From assembly GCF_000372965.1 (NCBI RefSeq), contig NZ_KB890024.1, forward strand, positions 434,001-498,000: 64,000 nt of DNA, written 5' to 3'. The notes below the pieces were generated by a model. It saw nothing but the letters and a program-made list of their open reading frames with translations, ran no database searches and was not told the DNA's origin. The stretch's first letter is position 1. Every line of letters begins with the position of its first letter. Position numbers and translations under genes: made by a program. The DNA is from Hoeflea sp. 108. Its GTDB lineage: Bacteria > Pseudomonadota > Alphaproteobacteria > Rhizobiales > Rhizobiaceae. This document shows, piece after piece, positions 35,895 to 43,925 of this stretch.

Positions 35895-37351
35895 ATGCCG
35901 TGCCGCAGCAACTGGGTCGCATCGCCCTGCGCGGCGGCGCCCTGACCGGGGCGGCGCAGGCCGTGCGCATGGGCATCCAGTTCGTCTCGGTGGTCGTGCT
36001 GGCACGTCTTCTTGCGCCCGAGGATTTCGGCCTCGTCGCCTCGGTCGGGCCGATCGTCGCCTTTGTCGGATTGTTCCAGAATCTCGGCCTGCAGCAGGCG
36101 GTGATTCAGCGGCCGGACATTGCGCCGGCACAGCTGAACCAGGTGTTCTGGATCAGTGCGCTTGCGGGCCTTGTCTGCACGGTCGTCGTTGCGGCGCTCT
36201 CGCCGCTGGTCGCGTCCTTCTACGGCGATGCCAGAATGACCGGTATCGCGCTTGCAGCGGCAATGCCGCTGCTGCTCGGCAGCCTTGCGGCGCTGCCGCT
36301 GGCGCTGATGAACCGGCACATGCGTTTCGGTCAATTGGCGATCAACGATGTGCTGACGGGCGTTACCGGATTGGTGGCCGCGATTGCCGCCGCCTATGCC
36401 GGCCTCGGCTATTGGGCGTTGGTCATCGGCCCTGCCGTCGGCGCGCTGGTGACGCTGCTGGCTGCATGGCGGGCCACTGGCTGGCTGCCCAAAAGACCGG
36501 ATCTGCGCGTTGACCGCGATATCCTGTCCTTCGGCGCCAACCTCACCGGCTTCAACCTGGTCAATTTCTTCTCACGCAATCTCGACAACATCCTGATTGG
36601 CAAGTTCTCAGGCGCGATCGAACTCGGCTATTACGACCGCGCCTACAAGTTGCTTCTGTTTCCGCTGCAAAACATCAACCAGCCGCTGTCGCGCCTTATG
36701 GTGCCGCTGTTGAGCCGTATCCAGAACGACAAGGTCCGGTTCCGCGACGCCTATCTCCGCGCCAACTGGCTGCTCGCCTTCGTCACCGTGCCTGGCATCG
36801 CCGCATTGACAATGGCGGCCGAGCCGGTCGTCGCCTTGTTTTTTGGCGAGCGCTGGCTGGCGGTGGCGCCGATCTTTGCCTGGCTCGGCATTGCGGGGCT
36901 GATGCAACCGGTCTCCAGCACCACCGGCTGGGTGTTCATCTGCCAGGGCAAAACCGGCACGATGTTCCGATGGGGCATCTATTCTGCGCTGACGACAGTG
37001 ATTGCCTTCGTCGTCGGCCTCAGATGGGGGGCGGTCGGCGTTGCCGCCGCCTATGCAATCAGCGGCTACGTGCTGCGCTTGCCGGTGCTTGCCGTGCTGC
37101 TGCAGCGGGTCGGGCCGGTTTCGGCCGTGGATTTCCTGCTCGTCCAGGGATTGCTGATCGTCGCGGCCGGCATAGCCTGGCTGGTCTATGCCGAGCTGCA
37201 GCCCATGCTTACCTCGCACAGCAATCTCGTCTTGGCGGCCACCGCGGCCGTGCTCAGCTACGCGGTGGCGCTGACCTTCATGGTCGCGGTGCCGCAGTCA
37301 CGCCGCGCCCTCGGTGATGCGTGGCGCATGGTCGTCCGCCGCAAGGGCTGA
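35891..37351 (+). CDS. Polysaccharide flippase (Wzx/ExoT-type)
   Basis: 486 residues with about 12-14 membrane segments and no large soluble domain. The N-terminus GGALTGAAQAVRMGIQFVSVV and LLAPEDFGLVASVGPIVAF, and the segment NFFSRNLDNILIGKFSG, fit the polysaccharide transporter family that flips lipid-linked repeat units across the inner membrane. It would supply ExoQ with substrate. It begins at an ATGA overlap with the preceding glycosyltransferase gene, and its last 54 bp overlap the 3' end of the opposed pyruvyl transferase gene. Confidence 0.88.
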   Translation: MNAVPQQLGRIALRGGALTGAAQAVRMGIQFVSVVVLARLLAPEDFGLVASVGPIVAFVGLFQNLGLQQAVIQRPDIAPAQLNQVFWISALAGLVCTVVVAALSPLVASFYGDARMTGIALAAAMPLLLGSLAALPLALMNRHMRFGQLAINDVLTGVTGLVAAIAAAYAGLGYWALVIGPAVGALVTLLAAWRATGWLPKRPDLRVDRDILSFGANLTGFNLVNFFSRNLDNILIGKFSGAIELGYYDRAYKLLLFPLQNINQPLSRLMVPLLSRIQNDKVRFRDAYLRANWLLAFVTVPGIAALTMAAEPVVALFFGERWLAVAPIFAWLGIAGLMQPVSSTTGWVFICQGKTGTMFRWGIYSALTTVIAFVVGLRWGAVGVAAAYAISGYVLRLPVLAVLLQRVGPVSAVDFLLVQGLLIVAAGIAWLVYAELQPMLTSHSNLVLAATAAVLSYAVALTFMVAVPQSRRALGDAWRMVVRRKG

Positions 37352-38638
37352 ACCTTGTGCGAGCAGCGGCCGGATCAGGTCGGCCGCCGACATTGCCGAG
37401 GCGTGTTCCTCGAACACGGCGTTGAGCGTCGTGCGCCTTCTGACGTCGAGAGCGGTCGCGAAGGCCGCGAGCTTGTCGGCTGCCTCATCCGGCGTGATCG
37501 TGTCGATGTCCAGCAGCAGGTCGGCGAGGCCGACCCGCTTGGCCAGCTCCCTGGTCTTGAACTCATATGCAATAGGCAGAACCGGCGTGCCGACGCACAA
37601 CGACATGATCATCATGTGCATGCGGGTGGCGATGACGAAGTCGAAGCCCTTGACGAGCTGCATGAGCTGTTCCGGCGTATGAAATGCGCCGTCGACGCTG
37701 ACATGGGCGGCGACGTCTGTGTCGAGTTCGGCAACAATGGCACGTGCTGTCTTCGAATCGTCATGGGCATACTCAGGCACGCCCTGGCAGGTCGACACAA
37801 ACGTCACCTTCTTGCCGTGATTGCGCACCAGGTCGGTGGCGATACGCCGGATCGACTCCCTGTAGCGGTCCATGCCGCCTTCGCCGCCGCGGACATAGTT
37901 CCAGTGCCGCACCGAAATGCCGACACGACCTGTCGTCTCCAGCGGCTTCGCTGCCGCGAGGATGCCTTCGATCTTTTGCCGGTCAGCCAGGGCGAAGACG
38001 GAATCGGCAACGACGTGGCATTTGCCGATGTCTTCGACCAGGCCTTTGAGATGTCGGCGCGAACGCTCGTCGCGGAGCAGGATCAACGGGCTGCGGTCAA
38101 GGACCGGCTTCAGTTCGCGACGGTTGTAGGCCTTGTCGAACGGTCCGAGCGACTGGGTGAAGAAGACCGTCTTCTTGCCGAAAACGGCATTGATGCGGAA
38201 CTGGTTGAGGCGCTTTTCGAGATTGTAGGTCTCGACCAGATAGGTCCCGCCAGTCGTGATCACCATGTCGGCCTGCCGGTAGAGATCGAGGCTGCTGCGC
38301 TCGTCGTCGCTGAACATGGTCTCGTCGAGCGCTCGGCTCTGGCCGTAGTGGCGCAGGGCGCTGTGGACAAGGCGGTTGTAGATCGGCTTGGCGAAGTTCT
38401 TCAGCGGGTTGTCGTCATAGGGGTATTTGAAGACCGTCTCGGAGGGCAGACGGCGGATGTCGATGTCAGGATAGTCGCGCTTGGGGTAGAGCCGCGCGGC
38501 TACGTCCGGCTGGCTATCGAAGACATGGAACTGGAGTTGATCGTCGGTGGCGGCTTTCAAGATATGCCTGATCGCCAGGAGGATCGCCGCGTCGCCGGTG
38601 TTCAGGCAAACAGTGTTTTCGACAATGATTTTCTTCAT
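37298..38638 (-). CDS. Polysaccharide pyruvyl transferase family protein
   Basis: 446 residues of the pyruvyl transferase (WcaK/AmsJ-like) superfamily. The N-terminal ENTVCLNTGDAAILLAIRHI is the typical opening, followed by ITTGGTYLVE, FTQSLGPFDKAYNRRELKPV and the C-terminal FDFVIATRMHMMIMSLCVGT with the conserved R-H pair. It probably adds a pyruvate ketal to a repeat-unit sugar, the role of ExoV in succinoglycan, but it is much longer than ExoV and closer in look to colanic-type proteins. ATG 38638 (MKKIIVENT) has GGAG 10 nt upstream. It is the only minus-strand gene in the forward part of the locus. Confidence 0.85.
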   Translation of the reverse strand: MKKIIVENTVCLNTGDAAILLAIRHILKAATDDQLQFHVFDSQPDVAARLYPKRDYPDIDIRRLPSETVFKYPYDDNPLKNFAKPIYNRLVHSALRHYGQSRALDETMFSDDERSSLDLYRQADMVITTGGTYLVETYNLEKRLNQFRINAVFGKKTVFFTQSLGPFDKAYNRRELKPVLDRSPLILLRDERSRRHLKGLVEDIGKCHVVADSVFALADRQKIEGILAAAKPLETTGRVGISVRHWNYVRGGEGGMDRYRESIRRIATDLVRNHGKKVTFVSTCQGVPEYAHDDSKTARAIVAELDTDVAAHVSVDGAFHTPEQLMQLVKGFDFVIATRMHMMIMSLCVGTPVLPIAYEFKTRELAKRVGLADLLLDIDTITPDEAADKLAAFATALDVRRRTTLNAVFEEHASAMSAADLIRPLLAQGSALAADDHAPRITEGAA

Positions 38639-38697
38639 GCAGCTGCGTCTCCGTGGTGAGGCCCGCCGCCCGCGATCCATGCAGATCAAACGGGCTA

Positions 38698-38755
38698 TTT
38701 TGCGACGCAACAAAAGTTGAGGCGGATGGAGGTAGTATTTGTTGCGATGCAACAA
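38698..38755. promoter_or_regulatory. Pair of TTGC-N3-GCAACAA sites between the pyruvyl transferase gene and exoL
   Basis: TTGCGACGCAACAA (38700-38713) and TTGCGATGCAACAA (38742-38755) differ by one base and start 42 bp apart, four helical turns. The second extends to the palindrome TTGTTGC-GAT-GCAACAA (38739-38755). They lie in the 167-bp divergent gap, the second 50 bp before the exoL ATG. The related site upstream of exoY suggests coordinated control. Confidence 0.65.
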
Positions 38756-38805
38756 GTGCTTCCCTAGCATCCCGACTCGGTGGGCCAAACTGCGAGCGTG
38801 ATCTC

Positions 38806-39978
38806 ATGCTGCATGTTCTGTACCTCGTGCATGATATTTCCGATCCAGCTGTTCGCCGTCGGGTCATCATGCTCAAGGCCGGTGGCGCACGTCTGACGTT
38901 AGCCGGTTTCCGCAGGACTAAATTACCTCTTTCTGATATCGAGGGCGTAACGCCGATCGATCTCGGATACACGCGTGACGGACGCTTTGCGCAACGTCTT
39001 GGGGCTGTTGCCAAGGCCGCCGCTGGTATCGCCGCGTCGCTGAAAGGCGAGCCGGTGCCCGACGTCATTCTAGCGCGCAATCTCGAAATGCTGGCGCTGG
39101 CCAAACGCGCGCGCTGCGCGTTTGGCACGTCTGCGCCGGTTGTCTACGAGTGCCTGGATATTCACCGTCTGGTGTTGCGCGACGACATGGTCGGACGCGC
39201 GCTGCGCGGTGCCGAGCGCAGGCTCGGACGCGACGTCAGGCTGCTGCTGACGAGTTCGCCGGCCTTCGTAAGGCATTACTTCCAGAAGTTCGGTCAGATC
39301 GATGCGCCCATCGAACTGCTGGAGAACAAGCTGCTCGAACTCGGGCCCAAGGGGCCCGTCGCGCCGACACTGGCAGGTCCTTTGGCAGCGCAGCCATGGC
39401 GCATCGGCTGGTTCGGCGCGCTCCGATGTCGCAAATCGCTGGAATTGCTGCAAACCTTCACGGAGAGCGCAGACGGCGCGTTCGAAGTCGTCCTACGCGG
39501 CCGACCGGCGCTGACCGAATTCGACGATTTCCTCGGCGTGGTCGATGCAGCCAGGCATCTGTCCTTCGGCGGTACCTACCGCAATCCCGAGGACATGGCC
39601 GCGATCTATGGCGGCGTACATTTCTCGTGGGCCATCGACTTCTTCGAAGAAGGCCTGAACTCGACATGGCTTCTGCCCAACCGGCTTTATGAAGGCTGCC
39701 GCTTTGGAACGGTGCCGATCGCCATGGCCGGCACGGAGACGGCGACCTTCCTCCAGCGCCAGGGCATCGGCATTGTCCTGGAAGAGGCATCCGTGGCAGC
39801 GCTCGACAAGGCGCTCGGCACCATGACGCCGGAGCGTTATCGCGCCTTGCGCGACCAGGTGACGGCCTGCGAGCCGTCGACCTGGAGCTGCAACAGTTCC
39901 GACTGCCGCGTGCTTGTGGCCAAGCTGGTGAAGGTTGCCGGCCTCGCCGATGGCGAGATCGCCGCCGTAGCCGCCTGA
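38806..39978 (+). CDS. exoL: Succinoglycan-type glycosyltransferase ExoL
   Basis: 390 residues. The N-terminus MLHVLYLVHDISDPAVRRRV and the internal YECLDIHRLVLRDDMVGRAL and RIGWFGALRCRKSLELLQ segments match the ExoL type of succinoglycan enzyme, which adds the second glucose of the repeat unit. It heads the forward series exoL-A-M-O-N-P, the same order as in Sinorhizobium read from the other end. ATG 38806 is used; the frame is open from 38653, but those residues overlap the operator-like sites. The Shine-Dalgarno sequence is weak. Confidence 0.85.
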   Translation: MLHVLYLVHDISDPAVRRRVIMLKAGGARLTLAGFRRTKLPLSDIEGVTPIDLGYTRDGRFAQRLGAVAKAAAGIAASLKGEPVPDVILARNLEMLALAKRARCAFGTSAPVVYECLDIHRLVLRDDMVGRALRGAERRLGRDVRLLLTSSPAFVRHYFQKFGQIDAPIELLENKLLELGPKGPVAPTLAGPLAAQPWRIGWFGALRCRKSLELLQTFTESADGAFEVVLRGRPALTEFDDFLGVVDAARHLSFGGTYRNPEDMAAIYGGVHFSWAIDFFEEGLNSTWLLPNRLYEGCRFGTVPIAMAGTETATFLQRQGIGIVLEEASVAALDKALGTMTPERYRALRDQVTACEPSTWSCNSSDCRVLVAKLVKVAGLADGEIAAVAA

Positions 39979-40003
39979 AATCTCAACAGAAAATAGCTGA
40001 GCA

Positions 40004-40984
40004 ATGCCTGGATCCTGCATCATCGTCATTCCATGCCTCAACGAGGCACGTCACATCGGGCCGCTGCTTGCCCAGCTACTGCCGTCGTCGCGCCGGCTTG
40101 GGGCTCTTGTCGTCGTGGCCGATGGCGGCAGCGAAGATGCGACGCGCAACATCGTCTCGGCCGTCGCAGCAGACAATCCTGATGTGGTGCTGATCGACAA
40201 CCCGCGCCGTCTGCAAAGCGCGGCCGTCAACCTCGCCGTTAGCCGGTTCGGTGGTAGCGCCGAGTATCTTATCCGCATCGACGCCCATGGTGGCTACCCT
40301 GACGATTACTGTGACAGGTTGATCAAGGATGCCCACGACACCGGTGCGGACGCTGTCGTCGTGTCGATGCTGACCAGAGGCTCAGGGATTGTACAACGGG
40401 CGGCGGCGGCCGCGCAGAATTCGCGCTTGGGTACCGGCGGTTCAAAACACCGGCACAGTTCGCTGGGCGAGTGGATCGACCACGGCCATCACGCGCTGTT
40501 GCGCGTCGATGCCTTTTCCGCCGTCGGCGGTTACGACGAGAGCTTCAGCCACAACGAGGACGCCGAACTCGACCATAGGCTGAAGCAGGCGGGGTTCCGC
40601 ATCTGGCTGAGCGGCAGGACGCAGATGACTTATTTTCCGCGCAACTCGCTCAAGGGGCTTTATCGGCAATATCTCGGTTACGGCCGGGGGAGGGCACGCA
40701 ACCTGCTCAAGCATCGGCTGGTACCGAAGCTCAGGCAGATGGTGCCGCTGATGGTGTTCCCCGCCGCCTTGGTTGCCATGTTGACGCCGCTCCACTGGCT
40801 GTTCGCGCCGCCGCTGGCGCTGTGGGCGGCGATCTGCCTTGCCTATGGCGGACGCCTGGCCTGGCGCGCCGGCGATCCGAAGCTCGCCTTGGCCGGTGTG
40901 TCGGCCATGGTCATGCATTTCGCCTGGTCGCTGGGCTTCTGGCAGCAGATGGTCGGCGCGGGCGTGCGAGGCCGCCCCGCATGA
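40004..40984 (+). CDS. exoA: Succinoglycan-type glycosyltransferase ExoA
   Basis: 326 residues. An N-terminal GT2 domain (IIVIPCLNEARHIGPLLAQL, VVADGGSEDATR, IRIDAHGGYP, and FSHNEDAELDHRLKQAGFRI) is followed by C-terminal membrane segments (LMVFPAALVAMLTPLHWLFA and the next helix). This is the ExoA layout. ExoA adds the first glucose to galactose-PP-undecaprenol at the inner membrane. It starts 25 bp after exoL and overlaps exoM by ATGA. Confidence 0.9.
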   Translation: MPGSCIIVIPCLNEARHIGPLLAQLLPSSRRLGALVVVADGGSEDATRNIVSAVAADNPDVVLIDNPRRLQSAAVNLAVSRFGGSAEYLIRIDAHGGYPDDYCDRLIKDAHDTGADAVVVSMLTRGSGIVQRAAAAAQNSRLGTGGSKHRHSSLGEWIDHGHHALLRVDAFSAVGGYDESFSHNEDAELDHRLKQAGFRIWLSGRTQMTYFPRNSLKGLYRQYLGYGRGRARNLLKHRLVPKLRQMVPLMVFPAALVAMLTPLHWLFAPPLALWAAICLAYGGRLAWRAGDPKLALAGVSAMVMHFAWSLGFWQQMVGAGVRGRPA

Positions 40985-41907
40985 CCGGCGCTCGCATCGA
41001 CATCTGCGTCTGCACGTTTCGGCGCCCGGAACTGGCCGACACGTTGCGCTCGCTTGAAGCCATGGAACTGCCCAGGGGATACGGCGTCGGTGTTGTCGTG
41101 GCCGACAACGACGATATGCCGAGCGCATCGGCGTTGGTTACTGAGCTTGCCAGCAAGCTGTCGCTGCCCGTGCGCTACGTCCATGCCCCGGCAGGCAACA
41201 TCTCGGTCGCACGCAACGCCTGCCTGGACGCAAGTTCGGCCGATCTGGTCGCCTTCATCGACGACGACGAGAAGGCGACCGACCAATGGCTTATGCGGCT
41301 GGTCGAGCGGCTCGACGCAACGGGCGCCGATGTCGTGCTTGGGCCGGTCAGGGCACGCTATGCCAGCACGGCGCCGCGCTGGATGCGCATGGGTGATTTT
41401 CACTCGACCTATCCGGTCTTCGTCGGCTGTGAAATCCGCACCGGCTACACCTGCAACGTGCTTTTGCGGGCGCGGGCGGCATCGGTCGCTGGCAGACGGT
41501 TCAGCCTGCTGCGTGGCCAGACGGGCGGCGAGGACACCGAATTCTTCGACCAGGTCCATCGCAGCGGCGGAACATTCGCCTATGCCTCTGATGCCTGGGT
41601 GGAAGAGCCGGTTCCGGTTGGGCGCGCCAGCTTCGGCTGGCTGTCCAGGCGGCGCTATCGCGTGGGCCAGACGCATGGGCGTCTTATCGGAACGCGCCGC
41701 TCAGGCCTGGCCGTGATTCCGGAGCTGGGCCTCGCCGCGGCGAAGGCCGGCTACTGTTTTGCAGCCGCAGCGCTTGCCGTTTTCCGACCGGTCTGCCGCA
41801 ACCGCAACCTGCTGCGCTGCATCATGCATGTCGGCGTGGCCAGCGGCCTCCTGGGCCTGCGCGAACTGCGGCTCTACGGCGGCAAGGAGACTACGCATGC
41901 AGCCTGA
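40981..41907 (+). CDS. exoM: Succinoglycan-type glycosyltransferase ExoM
   Basis: 308 residues, GT2 fold. It has IDICVCTFRRPELADTLRSL at the N-terminus, VVADNDDMPSA, the metal site FIDDDEKATDQWL, and TGGEDTEFFDQVHRSGG as the catalytic-base region. ExoM adds the third glucose of the succinoglycan unit. It begins in an ATGA overlap with exoA and overlaps the exoO start by 11 bp, so exoA, exoM and exoO are translationally coupled. Confidence 0.9.
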   Translation: MTGARIDICVCTFRRPELADTLRSLEAMELPRGYGVGVVVADNDDMPSASALVTELASKLSLPVRYVHAPAGNISVARNACLDASSADLVAFIDDDEKATDQWLMRLVERLDATGADVVLGPVRARYASTAPRWMRMGDFHSTYPVFVGCEIRTGYTCNVLLRARAASVAGRRFSLLRGQTGGEDTEFFDQVHRSGGTFAYASDAWVEEPVPVGRASFGWLSRRRYRVGQTHGRLIGTRRSGLAVIPELGLAAAKAGYCFAAAALAVFRPVCRNRNLLRCIMHVGVASGLLGLRELRLYGGKETTHAA

Positions 41908-42847
41908 TGTCAGCTTCGTCATCGCTGCCTACAATGCCGAGCTGACACTTGGCCGTGCCATCGACAGCGCGCTGGCGCAGCAGGGCGTTTCGGTCGAGGT
42001 CGTGGTGGTGGACGATCGCTCGACCGACGGAACATTGGAAATTGCCCGCGCTCATTCCGACCCAAGAGTCAGGGTGGTTGCGCTCAAGAGCAACTGCGGC
42101 CCGGGCGGAGCCCGGAATGCCGGCCTGGACGCCGCGCTCGGGCGTTGGGTGGCGGTTTTGGATTCCGACGATACGGTGCGCCCGGAAAGATTGGCCGCAA
42201 TGATCGCGTGCGCCGAAAAGCGCGGTGCTGCGATGGCCGTCGACAATCTCGAGGTGATTCGTGAAGACGGAACCACCCTAGATGTGATGTTTTCGGGGGA
42301 CTTTCTCGAAGGTCTCGGACAATTATCTCTTGCCGACTTCATCGCCGGCAATCTCGTCTTCGAATCCACGTTCAATTTTGGTTACATGAAGCCGATATTC
42401 CTGCGTGGATATCTCGACGGGCACGGCCTGCGTTATGACGAGAGCCTGCGCATCGGCGAGGATTACGTCCTGCTTGCGAGCGCGCTCGCTCGGGGCGGCG
42501 GCTGCGCCGTCGAACCGGCGGTAGGCTATAGCTACCATGTGCTTCAGGGGTCTATCTCGCGGGTGCTGAAGCTGCCTCACGTCGAGGCCATGCAGCGCGC
42601 CGACCGCATCTTCGCCGAAGTCAACAGCCTCGATGTGGCGGCTCGCGAAGCGTTCACGCTTAGGACCCGAAGCCTCGAACAGGCCGCCACATTCCTGTCA
42701 TTGGTGGAGCACATCAAATCGCGTTCGCCGCTCAAGGCGGTGAGGACTGCGCTCGGCAATCCGTCGGCGGTGCGCCACCTGCGCATGCCGATCGCGGTTC
42801 GCTTGCAGCGGCTCGCACAACAATTTGCATCCCGGTCGGGCAGGTGA
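41897..42847 (+). CDS. exoO: Succinoglycan-type glycosyltransferase ExoO
   Basis: 316 residues, GT2 fold, with FVIAAYNAELTLGRAIDSAL, VVVVDDRSTDGTL, the metal site VLDSDDTVRPERL and LRIGEDYVLLASALARGGG. ExoO adds the first beta-1,6 glucose in succinoglycan. It is a paralogue of the glycosyltransferase encoded at 29837-30880. It is slightly shorter than Sinorhizobium ExoO. ATG 41897 overlaps the end of exoM. Confidence 0.87.
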   Translation: MQPDVSFVIAAYNAELTLGRAIDSALAQQGVSVEVVVVDDRSTDGTLEIARAHSDPRVRVVALKSNCGPGGARNAGLDAALGRWVAVLDSDDTVRPERLAAMIACAEKRGAAMAVDNLEVIREDGTTLDVMFSGDFLEGLGQLSLADFIAGNLVFESTFNFGYMKPIFLRGYLDGHGLRYDESLRIGEDYVLLASALARGGGCAVEPAVGYSYHVLQGSISRVLKLPHVEAMQRADRIFAEVNSLDVAAREAFTLRTRSLEQAATFLSLVEHIKSRSPLKAVRTALGNPSAVRHLRMPIAVRLQRLAQQFASRSGR

Positions 42848-42889
42848 GGTGGCGGCCTCATTTTCGATCGGACAACACGAGGAGAGCAT

Positions 42890-43795
42890 ATGAAGTCGAG
42901 TTTCAGGAAAGTCCGCAAGGCAGTCATCCCGGTGGCTGGTCTTGGCACGCGGTTTTTGCCGGCGACAAAGTCGATGCCGAAGGAGATGCTGCCGGTGGTT
43001 GACCGGCCGGTGGTACAGTATGCCGTCGACGAGGCGCTGGAAGCCGGCGTCGAGCACATCGTCTTCGTCACCGGCCGCAACAAGGCCGTCATCGAGGACT
43101 ATTTCGACCTGCATCCCGAACTGATCGGCACGCTCGAGCAGGCCGGCAAGGTCGCCGAGATCAAGTCGCTGGAAACGCTGCTGCCAGTGCCCGGCACCAC
43201 CAGCTTCACCCGCCAGCAAGCGCCGCATGGCCTCGGCCACGCCGTCTGGTGCGCCCGCGACATCATCGGCGACGAGCCGTTCGCGCTGCTGTTGCCCGAT
43301 ATGGTGTCGTTCGGCAAGCGCGGCTGTCTGGCCGAGATCATGGAGCTCTATGGCGAAACCGGCGGCAATGTGATTGCCGTCGAGCAATGCCAGTCGCATG
43401 AGACCAACAAATACGGCATCGTCGGCCAGGGCCAAGCCACCGGCTCGGGCTTCGAGGTGACGGCGATGGTGGAGAAGCCGAAGCCGGCCGATGCACCGTC
43501 GACCTACTACATCAACGGCCGCTACATCCTACAGCCGGAGATCTTCACGCTTTTGGGCACCCAGGCGCGTGGCGCCGGCGGAGAGATCCAGCTGACGGAT
43601 GCGATGGTCAGGCTTGCCGACAACCAGGCGTTCTTCGCCCGCCCGTTCGGGGGACGCATGTTCGACTGCGGCTCCAAGGAAGGTTTCATCCAGGCCAATG
43701 TGGCGTTCGCGCTGAAACGGGCCGATCTCAAGGGCTCGGTGCTGGAAGCGCTGCGCGAGATGATCGCCGAGAATGACAGGGCAGCAGCGGCCTGA
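42890..43795 (+). CDS. exoN: UTP-glucose-1-phosphate uridylyltransferase ExoN
   Basis: 301 residues. It makes UDP-glucose from UTP and glucose 1-phosphate in the cytoplasm. The nucleotidyltransferase signature AGLGTRFLPATKSMPKEMLP starts near residue 15, with LGHAVWCARDIIGDEPFALL and VEKPKPADAPSTYYINGRYI later. Its product feeds the glucosyltransferases and the UDP-glucose dehydrogenase of this locus. GGAG lies 6 nt before the ATG. A terminator-like hairpin follows it. Confidence 0.94.
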   Translation: MKSSFRKVRKAVIPVAGLGTRFLPATKSMPKEMLPVVDRPVVQYAVDEALEAGVEHIVFVTGRNKAVIEDYFDLHPELIGTLEQAGKVAEIKSLETLLPVPGTTSFTRQQAPHGLGHAVWCARDIIGDEPFALLLPDMVSFGKRGCLAEIMELYGETGGNVIAVEQCQSHETNKYGIVGQGQATGSGFEVTAMVEKPKPADAPSTYYINGRYILQPEIFTLLGTQARGAGGEIQLTDAMVRLADNQAFFARPFGGRMFDCGSKEGFIQANVAFALKRADLKGSVLEALREMIAENDRAAAA

Positions 43796-43816
43796 TCGGG
43801 CGACGACCAGGACTCG

Positions 43817-43851
43817 GCCGGCCGCGTGTCGCCGGGGCCGGCTTTCTGTTT
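43817..43851 (+). terminator. Probable terminator between exoN and exoP
   Basis: GCCGGCC (43817-43823) and GGCCGGC (43836-43842) form a 7-bp GC stem with a 12-nt loop, followed by TTTCTGTTT. It should end or attenuate the exoL-A-M-O-N transcript and so reduce exoP expression, or force exoP to use its own promoter. Confidence 0.7.
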
Positions 43852-43925
43852 CAGGGCAGCACGTTGCAGAGGGCGTCTGACCCTTCCGAGTGCAGCTTCG
43901 TGCTCCGCAAAAGACTGGAATGCCT

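Noticed and set aside
34050..36131. 693-codon minus-strand open frame
   Set aside because: Antisense to two glycosyltransferase genes and the flippase start; the product is Arg/Ala/Gly/Asp-rich without domain motifs.
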